A stretch of DNA of 64,000 nucleotides from Halosolutus gelatinilyticus (GTDB lineage Archaea > Halobacteriota > Halobacteria > Halobacteriales > Natrialbaceae). This document shows, piece after piece, positions 54,870 to 62,009 of the stretch (positions are counted from its first letter, which is position 1; each line of letters opens with the position of its first letter). The DNA is taken from positions 372,001 through 436,000 of the forward strand of contig NZ_CP095492.1 in NCBI RefSeq assembly GCF_023028105.1, in the 5' to 3' direction. Position numbers and translations under genes: made by a program. Under the pieces are notes generated by a model, which saw nothing but the letters and a program-made list of their open reading frames with translations, was not told where the DNA came from and ran no database searches.

Positions 54870-55589
54870 ATGACCGCCGAACCGATACTGTCAGTGGACG
54901 AGATCAGCTCGTCGTACGGTTCCGGACTCGTCCTCCGAGGCGCCTCTCTGAACGTTCGAGACGGCGAGGTCGTCGGCTTACTCGGTCGAAACGGCGCCGG
55001 AAAGACGACGACGCTGCGGTCGATCGCGGGCGTCCTCACGCCGCGCGAGGGAACGATCAAGTTCGAAGGAGCGGATATCACCGATCGTCCGGACTACGAG
55101 ATCAGCACCCGCGGCATCAGTTTCGTTCCCGAAGAACGGGCGATGTTTCCGGATCTGACGGTCCACGAAAACCTTCAGATGGGCGCGATCGAGGACAACG
55201 GCGGGATCATGACGATCGACGAGATACTCGACTGGATGCCTCGACTCGCGGAACGGCAAAGCCTGAAGGCGTCGAAATTGAGCGGCGGCGAGCAGCAAAT
55301 GCTGGCGATCGGGCGCGCGCTGGTGAGCAAGACGGACTTGTTGCTGCTGGACGAGCCGACCGAGGGGCTCGCGCCGCAAATCGTCCAAGACGTAATCGAA
55401 ACGATCGAGTCGATCAAACAGCGAGGGATTCCGATCCTGCTGGTCGAACAGAATCTAAACACCGTCCTCGAGGTGGCGGATCGGGTCTACGTTCTCGATC
55501 AGGGGAAGATCGTCTACGAGGGCTCGGTCGACGAGTTGGAGGCCGACGACTCGGTTCAGGAGCAGTACCTCGGCGTCGGCGGGACGTAA
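54870..55589 (+). CDS. livF: ABC transporter ATP-binding protein LivF (second system)
   Basis: 239 residues. Walker A GRNGAGKTTTLRSI, signature KLSGGEQQMLAIGRALV, Walker B LLLLDEPTEGLAPQ, ending YLGVGGT. Last gene of the operon binding protein-livHM-livG-livF. Close in pattern to the livF at 6291, so the two importers may share origin but serve different ligands. Confidence 0.92.
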   Translation: MTAEPILSVDEISSSYGSGLVLRGASLNVRDGEVVGLLGRNGAGKTTTLRSIAGVLTPREGTIKFEGADITDRPDYEISTRGISFVPEERAMFPDLTVHENLQMGAIEDNGGIMTIDEILDWMPRLAERQSLKASKLSGGEQQMLAIGRALVSKTDLLLLDEPTEGLAPQIVQDVIETIESIKQRGIPILLVEQNLNTVLEVADRVYVLDQGKIVYEGSVDELEADDSVQEQYLGVGGT

Positions 55590-55838
55590 CCACCAACCGT
55601 TCCGGGCGTAACGGGAGCGACCGTCGGCGGGCATCGTTCGGATCCGCTGGCGCCAGCAGCGCGCACCTCAGCAGCCGCGATCGGAAGTTCCGGAAGGGCG
55701 AATCGAAGCCGTTTCTAATACTGCGTCAGCTTCTCCCGTGAAGCGGACGTTCGGAAGCGTTCCCATGTCCGGTCTCATCTGCTCACCAGGTAGCTGCGTT
55801 GAGAAGCGAAGTAGTAATTAGACATCATGATGGCGGAT
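55590..55838. other. Intergenic region after the ABC operon
   Basis: About 250 bases with no coding frame, repeat or clear terminator that I can support. Confidence 0.4.
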
Positions 55839-56152
55839 GAGAAAATGCCCTCCCACACGCGCCGCCGCGTACTCGCACTGTCCGGCAGGCCGGCGTTGGA
55901 CTCGCCGGGTGCGTTTCTCGAGACCGCTCGTCCGTCGACCTCTCCGCGAAGGCGGACCGTCCTCCGACGATCGCCGGCGATCAGGTGCTCATCTACGACG
56001 GGAGGACCCTAACGGCACTCGGACAAGCCGACGGAACACCACAGTGGGACGTCGAGACGGACGGTACCGGGGAAATCGTCGCGACTCCGGATGCCATCTT
56101 CGTGAGCGTCTCCGGAGGACGCGTAACCGCGCTGAGTGATGTGCGTCCGTGA
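55839..56152 (+). pseudogene. Remnant of a PQQ-type beta-propeller secreted protein
   Basis: A start MPSHTRRRVLAL (55845, twin-arginine-like) in one frame is followed, in another frame, by a C-terminal piece IAGDQVLIYDGRTLTALGQA, then GTPQWDVETDGTGEIVAT and FVSVSGGRVTALSDVRP ending at a TGA (56150-56152). These are blades of a pyrrolo-quinoline-quinone-like propeller. The middle (several hundred residues in family members) is missing, so this is a deletion remnant. Confidence 0.6.
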
Positions 56153-56295
56153 CAGCGATCGCCAGTGAACTATATCTACGAGTATTCACCCAGAGCACGA
56201 GTCCATCCCGTGGCGGATCGGTGCCCGCTGCCGACACGCCGACAGCAACATGTTGACCGCAACACGTACCCCCGATCGCAGCGATACCGTACGAC

Positions 56296-56715
56296 ATGGA
56301 AACGCCCGCGGACGCGCTGGAGCGGTTGTACGAAGACGTCTGGAACGGAACGGATCCGAATACGGCGGACGAACTCGTACACGAGGAGTACGTCATCCAC
56401 GATCGCGAGCTGGCAGCGGAACTTCGGGGGCCCGAGTTGTACAAGGCGCTCGCGAGCGGAGCGCGAGCCGTCTTTCCCGATATGGCGTTCGCGATAGAGG
56501 ACACGGTCGCCGCCGGTGAGACGGTCGCGCTCCGGTGGACGATGACGGGCATGCATCGGGGAACGACGTTCGGCGTGGAACCGACCGGACGGCGGGTCGA
56601 ACTCCCGGCCATCGAAATCAATCGCTTCGAGCACGGGAAACTCATCGAAACGTGGACCCAGAGCGACCAACTCGGGCTCTTGAACCAATTGGGAGTGGAC
56701 CCGACGAGCGAATAA
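56296..56715 (+). CDS. SnoaL-like ester cyclase/ketosteroid-isomerase-fold protein
   Basis: 139 residues of the cone-like alpha+beta fold. ALERLYEDVWNGTDPNTADELV and YVIHDREL are at the N-terminus, and TMTGMHRGTTFGVEPTGR and IEINRFEHGKLIETWTQSD follow, the typical SnoaL pattern. Members are polyketide cyclases, epoxide hydrolases or proteins of unknown role. It is followed 19 bases later by an HTH regulator. Confidence 0.82.
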   Translation: METPADALERLYEDVWNGTDPNTADELVHEEYVIHDRELAAELRGPELYKALASGARAVFPDMAFAIEDTVAAGETVALRWTMTGMHRGTTFGVEPTGRRVELPAIEINRFEHGKLIETWTQSDQLGLLNQLGVDPTSE

Positions 56716-56734
56716 GACGCGATCGATCGGAACG

Positions 56735-57355
56735 ATGCCACGGGCGACACTGAAACTCAAGTCCAACGAGGCGCTGATCGCGCTGTCGAAGTCGCATCCC
56801 GACGTCCGGTTCGAAGTCCGGAGCGCGTGGCCGACCGACGGGAAGCTCAGAGTACTCGTCGAAACGTCTGCGATCGAGCTCCCGTCGCTTACCGAGACGA
56901 TAGCGGAGATACCCGAACTGACAGCCGTCGAACTCAGACACGCGACGGAGCGGTCCATCCTGTTCGAAGCGAACACCCCGATTCCCGACCCCCACGGCGC
57001 GATGGCGGAGTCGGGGATCGTGCCCTCGTTCCCGTTACGGCTCGAAGACGGGTGGCTTATCGGCGATCTTACCGCGTCCAAGAACCAACTGCCCGCGTTT
57101 CGCGACGAACTCGAGGCGGCGGGGATCGCGTACGAGCTCGTCCAGGTATCCGCGACGACCGACGCGCGGGACTTACTCACCGATCGGCAGCGGGAAGTCG
57201 TCGAATTAGCGATCGAACACGGATACTACGAGTCACCTCGATCGTGCACGGTGACGGATCTCGCGTCGATTCTGAAGGTTCACAAATCGGTGGTCAGTCG
57301 AATCCTCCATCGAGCCGAGGCCCGAATCGTCACGTCGTACTGGTCGTCCTGTTGA
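56735..57355 (+). CDS. HTH-10 (bacterio-opsin activator-like) transcriptional regulator
   Basis: 206 residues. The N-terminal half is a sensory-like domain of unknown ligand. The C-terminal HTH-10 domain starts LLTDRQREVVELAIEHGYYESPR and continues SILKVHKSVVSRILHRAEARIV. This is one of the most expanded regulator families of haloarchaea. It is probably co-transcribed with the SnoaL-like gene, which it may control. Confidence 0.9.
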   Translation: MPRATLKLKSNEALIALSKSHPDVRFEVRSAWPTDGKLRVLVETSAIELPSLTETIAEIPELTAVELRHATERSILFEANTPIPDPHGAMAESGIVPSFPLRLEDGWLIGDLTASKNQLPAFRDELEAAGIAYELVQVSATTDARDLLTDRQREVVELAIEHGYYESPRSCTVTDLASILKVHKSVVSRILHRAEARIVTSYWSSC

Positions 57356-57529
57356 CCCCACACGCCGACCATCCCATCGAGAATTCTATCCGGCTTGGTA
57401 GCGTCGATAAGGTTGGCACCAGAACGCGATGGTCATCGGTGGCGCACGGCGACAGCTCGATCGGCGAAGGCGACGGGTGACTCCGAGGACGTCGCCGACT
57501 GCGCGAATCCGGTAGATCCGGTCGGAAAC

Positions 57530-57585
57530 CGGTCACTCGCAGTAGACTGTGACAACGCGGCGATCGGTACGTAGAGATGCGAACC
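57530..57585 (+). repeat. Dispersed repeat, copy 1
   Basis: GGTCACTCGC, then a variable spacer, then CGATCGGTACGTAGAGATG and CGAACC. Similar blocks at 59119-59184 and 59845-59910, all in the same orientation. It lies about 140 bases before a small membrane-protein gene. Confidence 0.55.
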
Positions 57586-57626
57586 TAACACGGTTCCTTC
57601 TATCAACTAACGGTAGTGATAGTAGA

Positions 57627-57643
57627 GCCGTGCTGAATACAGA
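57627..57643 (+). repeat. Inverted repeat, left arm
   Basis: GCCGTGCTGAATACAGA, the exact reverse complement of 57993-58009. Together they enclose 383 bases that contain one small gene. No target-site duplication was seen. Confidence 0.6.
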
Positions 57644-57727
57644 GCGCGTATCGGTCAGACGTAGTTACGGACAGAGAATCTACGCACGGTGTGAGGGTTT
57701 TATTGCCTTTCTCAAGGAACAATACGT

Positions 57728-57919
57728 ATGCGCCTCCCCGCAAAGGCTCTCCTGCTCGGACTCGTGGCCTTGACCGCCTCCCATCTCATCGCAATCACAA
57801 CTGAATCACAGGCGGTCGCTCAATTATCGTGGCTACTCATCTTTGCGGTCATAGGGTTGGCTCTGCTGACTCTTGGCGATGAAATCGTTCACCGTTTCCG
57901 TCGCAAAGATACTTCCTGA
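57728..57919 (+). CDS. Small two-helix membrane protein
   Basis: 63 residues with two hydrophobic helices (LLLGLVALTASHLIAI and WLLIFAVIGLALLTL) and a basic tail RFRRKDTS. An AT-rich GTTTTATTGC lies about 28 bases before ATG 57728, so a leaderless gene is likely. It sits inside the inverted-repeat pair 57627/58009. No family recognised; a similar-sized two-helix protein is at 59991. Confidence 0.6.
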   Translation: MRLPAKALLLGLVALTASHLIAITTESQAVAQLSWLLIFAVIGLALLTLGDEIVHRFRRKDTS

Positions 57920-57978
57920 ACAACCTTCGGACAGAGTAACCACGCGACCGCTGTAATAGTGAGTTCACAGAATACACT

Positions 57979-58009
57979 TGCTGAATACACCTTCTGTATT
58001 CAGCACGGC
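57979..58009 (+). repeat. Strong hairpin and inverted repeat, right arm
   Basis: TGCTGAATACA-CCTTC-TGTATTCAGCA (57979-58005) is a perfect 11-bp stem with a 5-base loop. The right arm of the long inverted repeat, TCTGTATTCAGCACGGC, is at 57993-58009. The stem could also act as a terminator or a transposon end. Confidence 0.6.
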
Positions 58010-58209
58010 AATCTTGACAGATTTCAGTTAGATCGACTGCTGAACTGTTTCCTGCTTGGCCTGAACGGAACGCAGTATTCACTCACATCACTCTGTAACG
58101 AAGTGCGGCGATCGTTGCAGCGGGATACGCACGGAGCACTGGGTCGCACTCCGACGTCGGAGGAAGGGATATGTTCGTCCGATGCGAACGGTTATAGGAT
58201 TCTCACCGA

Positions 58210-58914
58210 ATGCCACAGCTACCACGCACGGTCGCCATCGTCGGGCCGGATGGAAGCGGCAAAACCACGCAAGCAAAACTCCTCGTCGAGCGTCTGCAGG
58301 CGACCGGCTACGATGCGCAGTACGTCCACGCCCTGTACTATCTTTCCGACACCGTCCCCTGTGCAGACCGACTTCGGAGACGTCTCGGGCCGCGGAAAAC
58401 GCGCACCCAAGCGCCGGGACACGGCCCGTTCTACCTCGTTCGACGAGCGCTGTTCGGTCTCGTTAGCGTTTGGTTCGCGTTGCTCACGATCGGGATCGTT
58501 TCCGTCCGGGGTCGCAACAAGCGGCAAATAGTGGTGTTCGATCGGTACTACCACCAGTTCTTCTATGACGTGTATGGATCGGCGGGTATCCCACTCTCGC
58601 ATCTCCTTCCCCAACCGTGGCGGACGATTTACTTGGACGCTGACCTCACCACGGTCCAGGCGCGGATGGACGCCGTCGATCGGGCGGTCGACGAGCGGTA
58701 CTACGCCACCGTAATCGACCTGTACGACGACTGTGCGACTCCCGAGTGGCTGTCATTCCGTGCAGAACTACCGGTTGACACGCTTCACGAGCAAATCTTC
58801 CAGGCGATCCGCTACGACGTCGACCGAGACCGCTCTCAGAGCAGCAGCGATCGGATACGAACGATTCTCTTTCGGAAGAACCAAGCGCCCAAGAAGCCCA
58901 GAGAAGGGCGATAG
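58210..58914 (+). CDS. Thymidylate kinase-like P-loop nucleotide kinase
   Basis: 234 residues. Walker A GPDGSGKTTQAKLL and the kinase motif VFDRYYHQFFYD (DR(Y/H) pattern). A hydrophobic segment (LVSVWFALLTIGIVSV) is unusual for a true dTMP kinase; haloarchaea have a separate conventional enzyme, so this is probably a divergent member acting on another (deoxy)nucleotide or a sugar phosphate. The C-terminus is basic (KKPREGR). No operon partner. Confidence 0.78.
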   Translation: MPQLPRTVAIVGPDGSGKTTQAKLLVERLQATGYDAQYVHALYYLSDTVPCADRLRRRLGPRKTRTQAPGHGPFYLVRRALFGLVSVWFALLTIGIVSVRGRNKRQIVVFDRYYHQFFYDVYGSAGIPLSHLLPQPWRTIYLDADLTTVQARMDAVDRAVDERYYATVIDLYDDCATPEWLSFRAELPVDTLHEQIFQAIRYDVDRDRSQSSSDRIRTILFRKNQAPKKPREGR

Positions 58915-59206
58915 CGATCGACATATCGATTACTCAGCGGCCGAACGAACCGCGTCGCTCCCCCACGAGTTTGATGAGCAAGCTATCGGGCCTACTCCGG
59001 GTACTTCTATCGGCTACTGATAACGCTACCAACGTCGTGCTGCAGACAACGTGCGTATTTTCAGGGCAAATAGTGGTGAGTTGTACGACAGGCGAAAAGA
59101 TGAACGACTTCTCCGTGTGGACCACGCCTTCACTCGCACCAGTCGGCGACGGAGAACGACGATCGGCACGTAGCGATGCGAACCGGCCGAATGAACTGCT
59201 GGCTCG
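58915..59206. other. Intergenic region with dispersed repeat copy 2
   Basis: About 290 bases with no gene I can support. It contains repeat copy 2 (59119-59184). Confidence 0.4.
59119..59184 (+). repeat. Dispersed repeat, copy 2
   Basis: GGACCACGCCTTCACTCGC, ACCAG, a spacer, then CGATCGGCACGTAGCGATGC and GAACC. Matches copy 3 at the 5' block and copy 1 at the 3' block. Confidence 0.55.
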
Positions 59207-59767
59207 TCAGTGGTCGTGATCGTGGCTCTCGTTTCCGTGGCTGTGGCTCGAGTGGAGTTCCGTTACAATCGGCGTTACTTCGTCGTCAGCCTCGGATCGA
59301 AGTTCTGCCTCGAACTCCTCGGGGACGTGTGCGGTGAAAATCGAGTAGAAGCCATCGGACGCGACGCGGAGTTCGATCGTCGTTTCGCCGCTCGGCTCGA
59401 AGTCCACGCGATACAGCGTATCGGACGAGGGTTGTACGGCGTCACCGTCAGCGACCACCGTCCCCGCCTCGTCTTCCTCGAATAGTCCCGTCGCTGTTTC
59501 TCCCGCGTGGAAGAGGCCGTGATCGCCGCTCTCGTCCGTCGGGACGACCGCGAGGTGCATCTCGGGATCGGGCCCCTCGTAGTACGTGTACGTGTACATC
59601 CCCGACCGGAGTTCGTACAGACCGCCCCATTCCCACGGCGGATCATCGTGTTCGTGTTCGTGATCGTCTTCAGCAAGGGGATTGTCGAGACAACCGCTAC
59701 CGAGCAGCGGTGTAAGACCGACAACGCTGAGGACTGCCCGCCGTCTCGTGATCCGTGTCACGGTCAT
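59207..59767 (-). CDS. Histidine-rich Tat lipoprotein, possible metal binder
   Basis: 186 residues from ATG 59767 (upstream in-frame extension has no signal character). Twin-arginine signal TRRRAVLSVVGL, lipobox LLGSGCLDN, then a DHEHEHDD cluster. A beta-rich domain follows (MYTYTYYEGPDPEMHLAV to SIFTAHVPEEF), and the C-terminus is HSSHSHGNESHDHDH. The two His clusters suggest zinc or copper binding outside the membrane. No transporter is adjacent, so the partner is unknown. Confidence 0.8.
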   Translation of the reverse strand: MTVTRITRRRAVLSVVGLTPLLGSGCLDNPLAEDDHEHEHDDPPWEWGGLYELRSGMYTYTYYEGPDPEMHLAVVPTDESGDHGLFHAGETATGLFEEDEAGTVVADGDAVQPSSDTLYRVDFEPSGETTIELRVASDGFYSIFTAHVPEEFEAELRSEADDEVTPIVTELHSSHSHGNESHDHDH

Positions 59768-59844
59768 CGTACTACTGTTGTCTCCATGAGTGAGATAGAA
59801 CTTTCGTAGTGGTCGATCACCCCTCCCCTGCCTTTCGCCTGTAC

Positions 59845-59910
59845 GGACACACCATTCACTCGCACCAGCACGTGATAGAGGACGACGATCGGTATATAGA
59901 GATGCGCACA
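59845..59910 (+). repeat. Dispersed repeat, copy 3
   Basis: GGACACACCATTCACTCGC, ACCAG, a spacer, then CGATCGGTATATAGAGATGC and GCACA. About 80 bases before the small membrane-protein gene at 59991. Confidence 0.55.
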
Positions 59911-59990
59911 TATCATTCCTGTTGTCGCACCATCCGTCCACCCAGAAGATATAATCCTCGTCACGACAAACTCGCATCCGAGAATCAACC

Positions 59991-60176
59991 ATGGATACCG
60001 TTACATTCTCGGGCACCCTCCCAACTTGGATTGCTTCAATCACAGCCGCCGTTGCCGTCCTTTTCGGTGTAATTGCAACTGACCTCCTCACACTCGGTAC
60101 GCTGGGTCAAGTTGCAGTGACCCTTGTTTTATTAGCGGTGTTCGGGACAACAGTTGACCGCCTTCTAAATCGATAG
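59991..60176 (+). CDS. Small two-helix membrane protein
   Basis: 61 residues with two hydrophobic segments (TWIASITAAVAVLFGVIA and VAVTLVLLAVFGTTV) and a short basic end. An AT-rich AGATATAATCC (about 59948) upstream fits a promoter. Similar in size and layout to the protein at 57728, and likewise downstream of a dispersed repeat. Family not recognised. Confidence 0.55.
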   Translation: MDTVTFSGTLPTWIASITAAVAVLFGVIATDLLTLGTLGQVAVTLVLLAVFGTTVDRLLNR

Positions 60177-60283
60177 GCAGATCCTGTCTGCTCTCTACAT
60201 CACTTATACGTAACACCGCGTTCAGCATTAGTCTCGTAACGAAGAACAACGATCGATACACTGAGCCGCGAAAACACCGGGAT

Positions 60284-60940
60284 TCACTCCGCCGCATCGT
60301 CCAACGCGAACGAGTCGTACTCGATCTCCCCCGCTCGATCGTATCGAAGCATTTGGACCCCAGTGCTCGACGTTTCGGCATCCGTCAGCTCGAGGGCCGC
60401 GGGAATCGTCCCATCGCCGAACAACCGCTTTCCGTCCCCGACGACCAGGGGGAAGATCCACAGCCAGAACTCGTCGACGAGATCGTGCGCGAGCAGCGTC
60501 TGAATCAGGTCGTGGCTTCCCTGCACGGAGATCACGTCCCTGCGATCGCTCTTGAGATCCGCGACGGCTTCCTCGACGGTTCCAGAGAGCAACGTCGAGT
60601 TGTTCCACTCAACCTCGTCGAGGGTCCTGGAGGCGACGTATTTGGGCATGCTATTTAATTTCGCCGCCACGGGATCGTCCTCCGTCTCGACGTTAGGCCA
60701 GTGTGCGGCGAAGATCTCGTACGTCTTCCGGCCGAGCAACAGCGCGTCGGCCTCGGCGAACTGGTCGTCCATAACCGCACCCATCCGCTCGTCCCAGTAA
60801 TTGACCGACCACCCGCCCTGTTCGAATCCACCGTCGCGGTCCTCGTCGGGGCCGCCGGGCGCCTGCATCACGCCGTCGAGCGTCAGAAACGTTCCCACGA
60901 CGAGTTTTCCGGCTGGTTCGTCCGCGCGATTATTGCTCAC
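60284..60940 (-). CDS. Dihydrofolate reductase-like/RibD C-terminal domain protein
   Basis: 218 residues, MSNNRADEPAGKLVVGTFLTLDGVMQAPGG, typical of the small stand-alone reductase family related to DHFR and RibD (first part shown as TFLTLDGVMQAPGG). Later motifs are ADALLLGRKTYE, ISVQGSHDLIQTLL and FPLVVGDGKRLFGDG. NADPH binding is expected; the substrate is unknown, and it is unlikely to be the main DHFR. Confidence 0.88.
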   Translation of the reverse strand: MSNNRADEPAGKLVVGTFLTLDGVMQAPGGPDEDRDGGFEQGGWSVNYWDERMGAVMDDQFAEADALLLGRKTYEIFAAHWPNVETEDDPVAAKLNSMPKYVASRTLDEVEWNNSTLLSGTVEEAVADLKSDRRDVISVQGSHDLIQTLLAHDLVDEFWLWIFPLVVGDGKRLFGDGTIPAALELTDAETSSTGVQMLRYDRAGEIEYDSFALDDAAE

Positions 60941-61234
60941 ACACTACGTAACGCGACAGTAGACGATATCCGTTTCGTCGATCCGGATCAGCACCGTCGA
61001 GCTCGACGCTGAAGCCGGATGCGCGTCGATGCCCGCCGCGAAGGTGCCGAAGATCCGTCCCACCAGCACCCACTGGAGCCGGCGACGTGCGCTCGTGACC
61101 GGCGATCGCCCGCAAAGTCGTCGGACTACCCGCTTGCGGAGTCGCGTGCCGAGGTCTCGATACAACGGCTCCACGATGTGTCGCGATTGTAAGGGCACAC
61201 GCTAAGGATCCGACCGTGGTCGCGCGTTCTACAC
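60941..61234. other. Intergenic region with possible worn coding sequence
   Basis: About 290 bases with open but overlapping minus-strand frames and no recognisable family. Composition is coding-like (GC-rich), so a decayed gene is possible, but I cannot support a call. Confidence 0.3.
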
Positions 61235-61516
61235 GTGACCGAACTCGGCTACAAACTCATCCGCGACGAGCACGGTCCGAACGACCTCGTCGAGTACGCC
61301 ACCCTCGCCGATCGGTCGGCATTCGAGTACGCGATGATCTCCGACCACTACCACCCCTGGACCTCGACGCAAGGTGAGAGTCCGTTCGCATGGAACGTGA
61401 TCGGCGCGATCGGTGCCGGGAGGAATATCGTCCCTTGGACGGAACTGGATTCAGGTTTAGCTTTGATAGAACACTACAACGGTTTCCGGGCCGTTTCTCC
61501 AATAGTGGATAGTTGA
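61235..61516 (+). pseudogene. Truncated F420-dependent LLM-class oxidoreductase
   Basis: GTG start at 61235 followed by TELGYKLIRDEHGPNDLVEY, then FEYAMISDHYHPWTSTQGES, PFAWNVIGAIGAG: the N-terminal ~65 residues of the luciferase-like family whose members start this way. The expected substrate and F420-binding remainder (over 200 residues) is missing; about 30 unrelated residues finish the frame. A broken gene, not a short functional one. Confidence 0.75.
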
Positions 61517-61549
61517 TAAGTATATGAATATGATGTCTAAACTATATAT

Positions 61550-61850
61550 TCAGCAGCGTTCCGAGTACCGCGCTTTTCGCGTCGGAATCGAAACTCGCGG
61601 CGGGACGTACAGCTTTGAATTCGGGCACGGAATCGTAACAGAATGCAACGCCGTCGCGCTCCGTTCTCGCTCGCTGAGAAGCATGTCGGTAATTGCTAAT
61701 CCGCGTTGGATGTGATTTGATAGGGGTGGATCGTCCGTTTCGGACAAGCAGGTGGACAGCAACAGTAGCACCGATCGCCGAGTCGAATTGCAAATTCGCC
61801 GATCGCGGCGCGAGACGATCGGAGTGGATCCTCGACTGTGATTCTGCGTT
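61550..61850 (-). pseudogene. Decayed IS6-family transposase, copy 3
   Basis: On the minus strand the most readable piece is FRFRREKRGTRNAAEYIV (compare FRRERHGNRNSVKHIF in copy 1). Upstream, blocks of nucleotide similarity to copy 1 follow in the same order (ATTCGACTC..CGA..TACTG, then CCGAAACGGACGA). No frame is intact. The call rests on order and spacing with copies 1 and 2. Confidence 0.5.
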
Positions 61851-62009
61851 TGTCCGCTCAGTTCTAGCCGGGAGATTGCCCCCGTTCGGTGCGAACTTTC
61901 CAATGTATTGGCAATATTGAAATCTGATAACTGTGCCGGGAACCGTCGGGTATCCGATTGCGCCGATTCGCGAGACGTCGCCTTTCGCGAGCGGCGAACA
62001 GCGCACGAC
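61851..62009. other. Intergenic region
   Basis: No gene, repeat or signal I can support here. Confidence 0.3.
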
